Source: Mesostigma viride (taxonomy: Eukaryota > Streptophyta > Mesostigmatophyceae > Mesostigmatales > Mesostigmataceae). From it: a stretch of DNA of 64,000 nt. Below are positions 24,183 through 35,900 of the stretch, piece after piece (within the stretch, counting starts at the first letter, position 1; every line of letters begins with the position of its first letter). Made by a program: the position numbers and the translations under genes. The notes under the pieces were generated by a model. It ran no database searches and had not been told where the DNA came from. It saw only the letters and a program-made list of their open reading frames with translations. Location of the stretch: assembly GCA_009746045.1 (NCBI GenBank), contig RPFO01000213.1, positions 13,281,051 through 13,345,050 on the forward strand, read 5' to 3'.

Positions 24183-27120
24183 GTGGGCGTCGGTTACGCA
24201 CCCCACTCCGGCCACCCAGAACAAGATCGCAAGGACTTCTTTGCTGCGCTGGAGAACCTGGCGAACGGGTTCCCTGGTCGCAACTACCTCGCTCTGCTAC
24301 TGGACGCCAACGCAACGCTACCACCGGGTACTGGCGGATGTCAGCACGCCCCCAACAGTACGGTCTCCAATGCCAACACTGAACTTTTTGCTGATTTGCT
24401 TACGACATCCGATTTGGTCACTGCCAACACACCCGCTTTCCACATAGTCCAGATGCTTTGGTTACACACACCTCGCCAACTGGCACTGAACGCTGCATCG
24501 ACTATGTTGTAATGCGCAAGTGTCATCAAGGATCTGTACTAGCTGCTCGCTCGCATGTGATCCCCCTGGTGCGCTCCGATCATCGCATCGTCACCGCCCG
24601 CATCCGCCTGCGATTCCCCTCGCCCTAGTTTCGTAAGCACGTGGCACCACCTGATTTGCGCACACTGCAGTTGCTTGAGAAATCTGACGACGCTCTGGAG
24701 GACTTACCTGAAAAACGCGCCCACAAGCGCGCGGCAGAGGCGTTCGTGGACGCGCTGGACATCCCGGCCAACCACGCCCAGCTGGTCGCTGCCGGCCCGG
24801 CTTCGGCCCTTGGGCACCTCGCTGGCAAGCTGCCCGCGGCCGGGGCCCTGCTGCCCCCCCGCCGCCCGCCCCGCTTCACCAGCTTGCACCGGCTCCCCGC
24901 CGTCATCCAGGCCCGGCAAGCCCTACGCGACAACCGCGACCCCGCCCGCTACGCCCGCCTCAAAGCCGATTACCACTTGGCCATCCGGCAGGCGACCAAG
25001 GAGCAGGAGGACCTTCATGTCCGCGAGTACTTTGCCCACCTCAAGGACCAGCACGGCAAGTACGCCTGGACACGCCTGCGTCACGCCCAACGGCCCGCCG
25101 GCGGCGCGCAGCCGGCGCCGCGGACGCTCTCTGGCTCACCGCAGCAGCAGCTCGACCAGTGGTATTCCTCCCAGTCCCGGCTGCTCGGCGCCCCCCCGCC
25201 GCCTCCGCCGCTTGGCCCTCTGGCGGCCGCACGCTTGGCAGTAGCGCCTGCGGACGTCCCTGCGCCGCCCCCGCCGCCCGCCGCTGAGCAGGACTACACG
25301 TACCCAGCCCTGATGGAACCCCTGGCCGACCCCAACGAGCTACCGCCGTTCACCGAGCTCGAGCTGAGCACTGCCGCCAAGCAACTCCGCTTCTACGCCG
25401 CCGTTGGACCTGACCAGCTCCCAGCCCCGGTGATTAAGCTGACGGCACTCACGGGGTTCCTGCTTGACGTCTGCAACCAGACCCTGCTTGCCGCCGCGCT
25501 GCCGATTCCTGAGTGGCAGCGCTATGCTGTACAAAAACAAAAGTTCCCCTGACGACCCCGCCAACTACCAAGGAGTCTGCATCCAGAGCGCTGCACTCAA
25601 GTTGTTCATGCGCATGATCCTCAACCGCCTTCGTTCTGCTCTCGACTGTCACCTAGGGGAAAGTCAAATGGGCTTTCGTCCTGGGTGCAACACCGTCATG
25701 GCCATCTTCGTCGCGCGTCGCCTCTTCGAGGAAATCGCTCTCCTGCAACCTGGTGAGTTTCCCGCCATCCTGATCTTCGTCGACTTCATCAAGGCTTTTG
25801 ATTCTGTCCTCTGGGACGCTCTATGGGCTACACTTGCTCGCGCTCGCGTCCCCACTCCCCTGATTACCGTCATCCGCACGCTGTATGAGGGGTCGACCAC
25901 TTCGGTGCGCACTCAACACGGCATTACCCCGCCATGCCCACTGCAGACCGGCGTCTGGCAGGGTTGCGTCCTGTCGCCGTACCTGTTTATTATTGTAGTG
26001 GATTATGTTATGCGCCAGGCACGTGCTCGCTTTGCTAGCATTGCAGGCTGTGCCCCCGGCCTAGCGATCACGAACGAGCTTGGAGAAGGGGGGCCGACTA
26101 ACAAGCAGAATTTACTAGCTGAGCTCATTTATGCCGACGACATCACGCTCATCGAGAAGCCGGAGTCTGCCCAACTTTGGCTGGACTGCCTGGCGCTCGA
26201 GGCTCGGGCGGTTGGTCTAGAAATCAGCCCCAAAACGGAGGCCCTGGCCCTCGGCATGGCAGGGCCCCCACCCACACTCCGCCTCTTAGACGATGCCGAG
26301 GTCAACTACCCTCCTTCAGGCCGCTTCAAGCTGCTCGGCAGTTGGGTTCCCGACTGCGAGGACGATATGACGACACGGATCGGCATGGCGTGGGCGCACC
26401 TCCATGACCACCGCCGCTGGTGGAGCAACCCCGCCCTACCCCGGATCGTCAAGCGTGACCTCTTCAAGGTCGTCATTCTGACGATCCTGACCTACGGCGC
26501 CGAGACCTGGACACTGACGCAGGAGCTGGAGCAACGACTCGACGGCACCGTCACCAAGATGCTGCGCAAGGCCCTTAACATCCCCTTTGGTTTGCACATT
26601 AGTAATGAGGATTTGTACGCTGATTTGCCCTATGTTTCCCACATTATTAGGCACAGGCGCCTGGGCCTAGCTGGGCACCTGGCCTGCATCAGGTAGACAC
26701 ATCAGATAGACTAGCTGGCACCAAACCCGCCCAGCCTGGGCAATATGTCCTCACCTGGCGTGCCCCAGGCCGCGCGCGGCAGGGCCGCCACCCGTGGACT
26801 TTTCGTGATAGACTCGGCACGGACATGTGCTACACTAGACGCGACGGGCTCACGCCCGGGCAGCCTCCTGGTTTGTCTGTAATATGGAGGCAGATGGTAC
26901 GCAAGGATAGATGGCAAGTAGTGATGAAGGAGACCACCCCCAAGTCTGTGGCGGCTCCGCGTGTGACCGCGTATGGCATTCATAGCGATTCGGGCCGCGG
27001 TGCCCACACCCCTGTAACTAGGACCTAGATAGCTTACACCATCAATTCCATCCCATGTTCCCCTCCCACTGAGGACTTATGCTCACGTGACGCAGTCACA
27101 TGTCTATTATTAATTAATTA
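24183..27120 (+). mobile_element. 5'-truncated LINE (RTE/L2-like), degraded
   Basis: Starts abruptly inside the endonuclease at the end of family A copy 2 and ends in an AT-rich (ATTA)n tail. The endonuclease C-terminal half ('YLALLLDANATLP', 'IDYVVMRK', 'SDHRIVTARIR') is followed by reverse transcriptase and a C-terminal 'RHPWTFRDRLGTD' segment, as in many APE-type LINEs. I see a frameshift near 24465 within the endonuclease, an in-frame TAG at 24626-24628 between endonuclease and RT, and a frameshift near 25525 just before RT block 'YKNKSSPDDPANYQG'. The clade is uncertain; RTE or L2-like fits the RT-proximal layout and short-repeat tail. Confidence 0.82.
24641..27028 (+). pseudogene. LINE reverse transcriptase remnant
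   Basis: RT blocks: 'SSPDDPANYQGVCI', 'MGFRPGCNTVMAIF', 'ILIFVDFIKAFDSV', 'PLQTGVWQGCVLSPYLF', catalytic 'IYADDITLIEK', then 'YGAETWTLTQELEQRL' in the region after the thumb. Function in a live element: target-primed reverse transcription of its own RNA. A linker of about 270 residues rich in Pro and Ala precedes the RT. Two or more frames are needed, and a stop at 26694-26696 precedes the C-terminal segment ending at 27028. No ORF1 or 5' UTR is present. Confidence 0.8.
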
Positions 27121-27565
27121 ATTGATTAAATTATTATTTATCACTCAGTCCCGTTGGCTAATAAAGTGAAAACAGATAGCACCTGCAGCCACCAGTAGCA
27201 GCTTGTCTAACATTGCTAATTCAATGCAGAGTGACAAACGCAAGTGCGGTGCTGAGTCTGGCACAACGTTCCATAGGCAATTGGTTTCAAACGACAATCG
27301 TACTACACCTTGGATCATCCCATGCCGGCGCGATCCTGCCACCTTTGTTCCCTCATCAGCCTCCAAGGCCAGCACCACAGCGTTTACAGCCTCTCCCGGT
27401 GACACGCCTCTTGCCACCTTGGAGCTGTCCAGCAGCTGGTTGGAAAGGGGGCTTCCCGCTGGGCTGCATGTGGAGGTGCATGCGGTGGGGCAGGGTCAGG
27501 GTATCCTCCGTAACTAGCCTCATCCTAACCAGCCCCCCTGTCAGCAGGAGTGCCCACGAGCATGT
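27121..27565. other. Gap between LINE tail and deacetylase stop; likely holds the deacetylase 3' UTR
   Basis: No convincing coding sequence. On the minus strand a TGTAAAC lies about 180 bases beyond the deacetylase stop codon (near 27384). TGTAA is the usual green-algal poly(A) signal, so the transcript may end shortly after it. Weak, single-motif evidence. Confidence 0.35.
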
Positions 27566-29960
27566 CTACCCAGTGCATGCCTTGCGCCTGCGAAGTAGAA
27601 GCCGCGACATGTCCGAGTGGCAGTGGCGCTCCACGTACGCAACCGCTAGCTTCTCTATCATGCACCCCGAGGTGACAAGGCCTCGCACCACGACCTCCCT
27701 GTAGGGCATGGAGGGAGGGTTCAGTGGGAGGCGTCCATGGCGGAAGTCCTCCATGTCCTGTGGGCCACACCTGTGCACGCAAATCAGCACAAAGTACAAG
27801 CACAACACAGAGTCACCAGGGCAAGAAAAGAACCGTGTCAGGCAGCGCGCAAGGGAAGATGGAAGGTGTGCTTGCCACCCAAGTGATGTAAAGACGCCAG
27901 CGCTTGATTGGCTAGTGACTTTGCTTGCATGGAGAAAATACATGTGTTGCTGACATAGAAGCGCATCGTAGACAGGATGCGCACACATACATCTGCACGC
28001 TTATGCCCTGCAATTACAACTCATTAAGGTAGACCCTTCTGCACTTACAAGTGGCAAACACCACAAGGCATGAGCCTAGATCCAGACCAGCCAGGCCAAC
28101 AAGCACGCGCCAACGGCCCATCTCGATGCCCGCCCCACCTATCGCTTTGCAAATGAAACCACCCCTCAGGTGGGAGTTGCCCGCCCCCCCCCCCCCTTAC
28201 GTACGTGATGGTGAGCACCCCCCTCCCCCCCCTTACGTACTTGATGGTGAGCACCCCCACCCACCCATTACGTACGTGATGGTGAGCACCCCCACCCCCC
28301 CTTACATACGTGATGCTGAGCGCCCCCCCCACCCCTTACGTACGTGATGGTGAGCACCCCCACCCCTTACGTACGTGATGGTGAGCACCCCCACCCCTTA
28401 CGTACGTGATGGTGAGCACCCCCACCCCCCCTTATGTACGTGATGGTGAGCGCCCCCCCCCCCCTTACGTACGTGATGGTGAGCACCCCCACCCCTTACG
28501 TACCTGATGGTGAGCACCCCCACCCCCCCTTACGTACGTGATGGTGAGCACCCCCACCCCTTACGTACGTGATGGTGAGCACCCCCACCCCCCCTTATGT
28601 ACGTGATGGTGAGCACCCCCACCCCTTACGTACGTGATGGTGAGCACCCCCACCCACCCATTACGTACGTGATGGTGAGCACCCCCACCCCTTACGTACG
28701 TGATGGTGAGCACCGGATCGCCCTGCCGCTCTCCCAGGCACAGAACGGTGCTGTACCAGCCCTGCATGCCGTCACATGTCCACAGGCCACCGTTCGACAG
28801 CAGCAACAAGGCGTGACGCACATGACACATGAGATACCATTGCAAGGACTGCACGTGACATCATTTGCAGACACCGGCCGGCAACCCATGGCGGTCGCCA
28901 GCGTGGGTTTTCAAACCTCTCACAAGAACGGAGGTAATGGTGACAGGGGACGCAAGCTCTATCCACGCTCGGCATGCCCGAGGTGCCCCAACATTGCCAG
29001 CTACTGCCATGACCTGGAGTCACCCTGCCGGATGATGAGCATACGTTGAGGAGCGCATCCAATGGCCACCCTCCCCATCCCCTGATCTGTGCGAATGCTC
29101 CTTCTCCAACTCACTCTCACCACGCCCCCCTCATTCTCATAACGCCCCCTCACTCTCATATGGCGCACCCGATGTGCCCACAAAAAACGCCCATGTTTGC
29201 CAACATGTGCTCATCCATGCGCGCGCCTCCACCACGGCAGACCGGGGCCGCGGGCGGCACCCGTACATCACCGCCCGTCCGAGGGTCTGCCACCCGCACA
29301 TCACCGCCCCTCCGAGGTCAGCCACCGGTATCCCAACCGAGGGCCATCGTTCTGGCAGCCGCACCTTGTTCCTACCAAGCAGGAAGAGCATCGATGCTGT
29401 GGGGATGGCAGAAACACACATCGGCCCTCCCTCACCATCCACGGGCACCCAACTGGGCCACCAAGCCAGACTCCTATTCCTTGTTCACTGCAGCTCATGT
29501 TCCTCTGTACACCGTGGTGAGACTGGCCCCCCTACGTGACCACCCCTGCGATTTCACCCCACACGCAGGCCCCAGCCCGCACACTGCATTGCTCACATCC
29601 AGCAGCTTCACGCTGCAGTGCTCCGGCGCATCCACCTCCATGCTGGCATCCACAGGGACGGGGGAGAAGGAGGCAGCGGGCCCCGTGGACGACGGGTGAC
29701 TGTTAGGTGACGTTGGCGAGCGAGCGGCCGATGGTGATGATGTCGATGGCTGCGGTGAGGCGGAGGAGGGGCCCACCGCGCGGGGGCCGCTCGCGGGCCC
29801 TGCTCCCCTGGCCACCTCGAGGCGTGCGCGGTGCTGGCGCCGCAGCTGCAGGTGCCAGAAGAGCTGCTGCAGCTGCGCGCACCCCTGCGGCGTCATGTAC
29901 GGCGGCGCGTCGCCTGGCTGGTCGTTTTCTTGATGCAGGAGTGCGTTGAACTGCCTGAGC
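27566..29960 (-). CDS. Deacetylase exons 10-12: end of the GGCT-like tail
   Basis: Exon 10 begins '[12 protein letters not shown]', completing the HDA5 pattern 'YRITLEQFNDVLSQEN' across an 11.3-kb intron. The phase-2 junction AC|G restores Thr. Exon 11 (22 codons) is '[18 protein letters not shown]' plus TITY, against plant 'GWYGNVVCLGKEKDIPIL'. Exon 12 is '[19 protein letters not shown]' and '[20 protein letters not shown]', against plant 'IPIRPPAKAYANTLIRGLVE'. The continued match in order, strand and phase is the main proof that the gene spans the satellite and the retroelement. Exon 12 could start 12 bases earlier. Confidence 0.78.
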
Positions 29961-32900
29961 CTGCGGCAGGGACAAGGGGCGCAGCAGGGAGCCATACGTC
30001 GGTCATCCGGTCAACCAGGGCGCGTAGAATGCCTGGCAGCGGCCACAGCCACCCTACATGTGGAAGGACTTGTAGGAACTGTCAACGGTGGCCTTGCCAC
30101 TGGAATCATCGAATTGGTTGCCCGTAGGGTTTAGAATATGCCCCCACGCAGGGTCAAGGGTGTCCCATCCATACCATCTTCGTCACCGTGCTCCTATGGG
30201 TTCAACCCATGCTACACACATCTTCTACACACATCTTCTGCACACATCTTCTGCACACATCTTCTGCACACATCTTCTACACACATCTTCTACACACATC
30301 TTCTACACACATCTTCTACACGCATCTTCTGCACACATCTTCTGCACACATCTTCTACACACATCTTCTACACACATCTTCTACACACATCTTCTACACA
30401 CATCTTCTACACACATCTTCTACACACATCTTCTACACACATCTTCTACACACATCTTCTACACACATCTTCTACACACATCTTCTACACACATCTTCTA
30501 CACACATCTTCCACACACATCTTCTACACACATCTTCTACACACATCTTCTGCACACATCTTCTGCACACATCTTCTACACACATCTTCTACACACATCC
30601 TCTACACACATCTTCTACACACATCTTCTACACACATCTTCTACACACATCTTCTACACACATCTTCTACACACATCTTCCACACACATCTTCTACACAC
30701 ATCTTCTACACACATCTTCTGCACACATCTTCTGCACACATCTTCTACACACATCTTCTACACACATCCTCTACACACATCTTCTACACACATCTTCTCC
30801 ACACAATCGTGGTTCTCTGAACATAGTTTCTTTATAGTGAGATGGAAGGGTAGCCGCTATAGCTAGGTTATTGGGTTCACGTGACATACCTTTTGAGGCC
30901 GGTGCGGCCTGATCCGGATCAGTCGTGGCCAAAGCTTTGGCCAGTTTTTCTTGGCCAGGTGGCAGGAGCTACGTTGAGATATAAACCTGCCACTGTCTAG
31001 GTTTCTTGGCTCATGGCGTAGTGATTAACTAGATCTAGATTCTTTCTCTCACGCAATATGTGACCTAATAGCCCCGGCAGCCTTACGTAAGCTGCCGGCA
31101 ATTAGAACGCCACATTGCGTCATTTGTTCAGACGCAACATTTGCGTGGCGAAAAAATGCCGTCCGGGCCAAGGCCGCATGACACGCAAAAAAGGACAAAA
31201 ACAAACCCACCTAGCTAAGGTCGGCCTCTTTTCTTTTCACGAGGGCGGCGACAGCAAGCCAGGGGAAACGAACCTCTGGTTTGACGAACCTGTACTGTCG
31301 GAGCCATTTTTGGCCCTGAGCAGCAATGCCGAAGGGGCGCAAAGCTACAGGAGGGCAGGCAGCGCGCGGGGAGGACGGGACGCCCACACCGCGGGCTGCT
31401 GCCGCCAGTCACGCGCCAGTCGCCTTCAGCGCCAAAAAGAAGCAGCTCGCCACTCTGCTCGCCAAGTGCATCAGCCCCGCAGAGGCGGTGGGGGCAGTCG
31501 AGCAGGTCTTCGGTGCCGAGGACTGGGTGACGGACGCCAGCTCGTGGAGCTCGAGCCAGCTGAAGTCTGTCGTGCAGTTGCTGGCCGATCACGTTGATGT
31601 TGGCGACGTGTTGGACGCACGTGACCCAAACGGAACGTTGGTGGCAAAACTGCTGGCCGTGGCAGATCTCGCGGCGGACGAGGAGGAGGATCAGGCGCTG
31701 CCACCAACGACACCTGCGCAGCGAAAAATGGCCAAGCCGAAAGGCGCGGCCAAGGTTTCGGCAGGTGGGGGGGCTGTCGGAAAGGAAATGAGGGCGAGGT
31801 TGGCGACATTCGTTGGGGCACCTCCGGAAACCGAAAATCAGGACGACGAGGAGGACGAGGAGGGGGAGGTCGCAGCCGAGAAATTCATGCAAGGTTTGAA
31901 GGCAGCGCTGGGAGGAATGGAGGGGGCGGGAAGCCACTTCAAGGCCTCGAAAGGGGTGGCGCTGCCAAGCCGAGCCAAGAGCGTGAAATATCGGGTTTCG
32001 GAGCGGGTGCTGCCGGGGGTGTTGGAGGACGCCAGCGACAATGGGATGGGAATCCGGTCGTGGGTCATGACGGTAAAGCCTGGAAATTGGCGGAACATGG
32101 AGAACAGGAAAATTGTCATGAACATTGCATTGGCCATGGACACCCTTCTCAAGGAGCTGGGCTCAGCAGCCGGGGAGCTTGTGGGCATGGAGTACCTAAT
32201 GAGGGTGGTGGCGGCCTTGCTGCAGGTGGAGGGCAAGGAGGGGGGGGTGGAAGGTGGCCAGCCACCTCCTGCCATTGGGGGAGGAGGCTGCACTGTCAGC
32301 CACCCCGGCTGTCAAGGCAGCTCTCCAAACTGCCATCCTCTTGGACAAGCTCAGCAAGGCTCAACAAGTAGGGAAATAGAATCCCAGCGGGACCGCTCCC
32401 TTTTCCCGCTGCCATACCCACTTAGGCCAGCGTACACCGCGTGGGGCAGGGTGAGATCGGCACGCCGGCGACAGCGTGCCACGCGCCGCCACCGCGAGTA
32501 CACACTGCAATGCAAGGTAGTGCGTTGGCTTAATTGGCTGTGGGGAGGGGGGCAAGACCCTCCTCCTAACCCTAGAGGGGCGTGCTCTAAGGGGAGGGAG
32601 GAGGCCCTTGCGAGGGTCAAGAGGCACTGCACCTGGCACAGTCGCCGCGTAGGGGGCGTTGCGACAGGCCAGGAGCAAGAAGGTGCTGATGCAATATATG
32701 GGAAGCAGAATAAGTATGAACAACTGCGCGCGGACGCGGTGAGTCTACCAAAGGCGGAGGTGGCGGGGAAGGCACGGCTGCTCGACCTGTTGGCTATGCG
32801 GCCGAGCTGGCGGGAGATATATGCCAGCGAAGAGAACTGCATCAAGCCAGCGGTCGTGGCGAGCGCAAAGTATTGGAATGTGCCCAAGCCCAGCCGGGGA

Positions 32901-35900
32901 TGCTCCATGGCTGAATGGGGCAAGCTCATGAGCCGGGCAGCGGGCGTGGGCATGGTGGCGTTCCGGGAGAGGCGGCCCAAGTGGGTGGATGGCTGCTTTG
33001 GAGTGGCCAAGGGGGTGGGTGAGCTTCGGTTCATCGTCAACAGGAAGCTGGGCAACCTGCTGTGGGTGGACCCCCCAAGATCCTGCTACCCCACCTGGGC
33101 ATCCTCGTGGAGGTCTACATCAAAGGCTGGTGCTACTGCGCCAAGAGCGACCTCGTGTCATACTACTATTCCATCGAGGTGCCCGAGTGGTGGTGGGACT
33201 ACCAAGGGCTTCCTAGTGTGTGGTCGACTAGCGTAGGTCTGGCAGGGCCCAGGCGGAAGGTGTGGCCCGTGCTCAAGGTGCTGGCCATGGGACATTCCCA
33301 TGCGGTGGCGCTGGGGGAGGCCATCCATGAGATGGTGCTCTACATGACCGGTGCCCTGGATCCGAGGCGCCAGGTCAACTACCTCTCAAGCGCAGGTGAG
33401 CTCACCTTGGTGCGCGACGAGTGTGGCCAGCCACTGCGCTTGGCCATCGAGTACAAGGAGGAGCGCGCCGGGGAGCTTCAGATTGACCTGGAAAACCCCC
33501 CTGCCCCCATGCTGTCCATCACCATTGATGACTTGGTGGCCAGCAACGGGCGGACCTGCGAGGCGGTGAACCAGCTCATCACGCGCGCTATTGAGGAAGG
33601 CTACCTCCCTAACAACCTTGTGCCGTCTAAGGAGAAGACTAAGATGGCGAGCCTGGAAGGGGACGAGCTAGAAGCCCTAGGGGTGGTGCACCGACGGAAC
33701 GGCGTGCTGGAACCAACGGTCAAGCAGCTCAACCTTGTGATCGCCCACACGCAGGCTATACTCACTCGAGGCCGAGCTACGGCCGAGGGGCTGGCTGCCG
33801 TCTTGGGGCGGTGGTTGTGGCTGCAGATGTTAAGCCGCAGCTGCTTGTCCATTTGGCAGCAATGTTTCAAATTCATCAGCCTGCAAGGGTGGGGGCAGCG
33901 ATCCTGGGTGCTGTGGGCCGGGGTGCGGGAGGAGTTAGAGTGTGCCCTGGCCTTGGCTCCCATGCTAAGGGTTGACCGAAGCGCACCTTTGGCCCGTGAG
34001 GTGGTTGCATCTGACGCGTCCACCTACGGGCAAGGTGTCGTGTACGCAACCATGGAGCCGGGCGATGTGACGGAGCTGGCGAGGGCACGAGAGGTGCGGG
34101 GGTACCCGACTTTGCTCATACCAAGTGAGGTGGCCTACGCTGGCCCTAGGCCACTGAGCGCGCGGGCGCAACAAGCAATCACTAGCCAGCAATGGCGGGT
34201 TGGGGTCCGGAGTCGTTGGCGGGATCCGGGGATGCACATCAACGAGAAGGAGGTGCGGGCTGCAGTGAAGGGCGTGGAGAGGAGTGCGCGCAGCTTGGCA
34301 AACCGAGGCAAGCGGGTGGTGAGGTTGGTGGACTCCACCGCGGCGTTGGGCTGCTTGGCTAAGGGGCGGTCCTCATCCCACAAGCTCAACAAGCAGTGCC
34401 GCCGCTTGTGCGCGCTGACCCTCGCCACGGGAGTCGTTCCCAGTGGGTGTGGACGCCGAGTGCACTTCAACCAGCCGATGGCGTTTCTCGCGGCCAATCC
34501 ATGGCGACTTTCTTGGCAGGCTGGGTGCGCGACCTGACCGCGGAAGGCATCCATCCTAACCCGGGGCCCCCTGCACCTGTTAGCTACCTTCCATTGCTAG
34601 AGGGGAAAGTAAAGCCGGCTACTTTGCTGGCCTACCGTCGTGGTCTTGATTCCCTCTTGACTTGGTGGGAGGCTGGTGGGCGGGCGGACGGGTCATCGTC
34701 ACGAGCTGACACCCTTGAGGAGACATTTTGTGCGTATGTCGCCTGGGCTCATTTTCGGGGGTACAGCCGCCAAGCGTGTGTCAATGCCTTGATGGGGTTG
34801 CAACTTTATTATCCCGGTATGGTGAAGCGCTAGCCTTTGCCAAGCAATAAGTGTTCCCATGAGCATCGGCGGCCGGGATGTGGCCTGCCTTTTGTATGTG
34901 CTCCACTCATTGTTTTAATAAAGAGTCTGGTTACCCTGGAGTTCCACGGTTAATAGAATCGTGGTTCTCTGAACATAGTTTCTTTATAGTGAGATGGAAG
35001 GGTAGCCGCTATAGCTAGGTTATTGGGTTCACGTGACATACCTTTTGAGGCCGGTGCGGCCTGATCCGGATCAGTCGTGGCCAAAGCTTTGGCCAGTTTT
35101 TCTTGGCCAGGTGGCAGGAGCTACGTTGAGATATAAACCTGCCACTGTCTAGGTTTCTTGGCTCATGGCGTAGTGATTAACTAGATCTAGATTCTTTCTC
35201 TCACGCAATATGTGACCTAATAGCCCCGGCAGCCTTACGTAAGCTGCCGGCAATTAGAACGCCACATTGCGTCATTTGTTCAGACGCAACATTTGCGTGG
35301 CGAAAAAATGCCGTCCGGGCCAAGGCCGCATGACACGCAAAAAAGGACAAAAACAAACCCACCTAGCTAAGGTCGGCCTCTTTTCTTTTCCCGCCCACCC
35401 TCCCTGCGTGTTTGGGGGTAAGGCTAGCCTTTGCCAAGCAATAAGTGTTCCCATGAGCATCGGCGGCCGGGATGTGGCCTGCCTTTTGTATGTGCTCCAC
35501 TCATTGTTTTAATAAAGAGTCTGGTTACCCTGGAGTTCCACGGTTAATAGAAATCATCTGCACACATCTTCTACACGCATCTTTTACACACATCTTCTGC
35601 ACACATCTTCTGCACACATCTTCTACACACATCTTCTGCACACATCTTCTACACACATCTTCTACACACATCTTCTACACACATCTTCTGCACACATCTT
35701 CTACACACATCTTCTACACACATCTTCTACACACATCTTCTACACACATCTTCTACACACATCTTCTACACACATCTTCTACACACATCTTCTACACACA
35801 TCTTCTGCACACATCTTCTGCACACATCTTCTACACGCATCTTCTACACACATCTTCTACACACATCTTCTACCCACATCTTCTGCACACATCTTCTACA

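Larger units (their letters stand above)
30805..35550 (+). mobile_element. Kangaroo/PAT-like YR retrotransposon, third family, inside the satellite (fossil)
   Basis: 4,746 bp with A1 30805-31238 (434 bp), ORF1-like and ORF2-like regions, B1 34829-34956 (128 bp), A2 34957-35390 (434 bp) and B2 35423-35550 (128 bp). Paired repeats have equal length and look identical, so the insertion is young. A starts AATCGTGG and B ends GGTTAATAG. Both flanks are the 13-bp satellite, with no target-site duplication. The proteins are related to but clearly distinct from families A and B. The repeat layout is complete; the coding part has about three breaks. Confidence 0.85.

Noticed and set aside
27203-27704. 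Two plus-strand frames of 104 and 163 codons
   Set aside because: No recognisable domain; they lie opposite the last deacetylase exon and its probable 3' UTR.
28188-28712. Coding repeat domain ([11 protein letters not shown])n
   Set aside because: Unit lengths vary (31-36 bp), so no single frame persists, and each unit contains a GTAAG donor; intronic minisatellite fits better.
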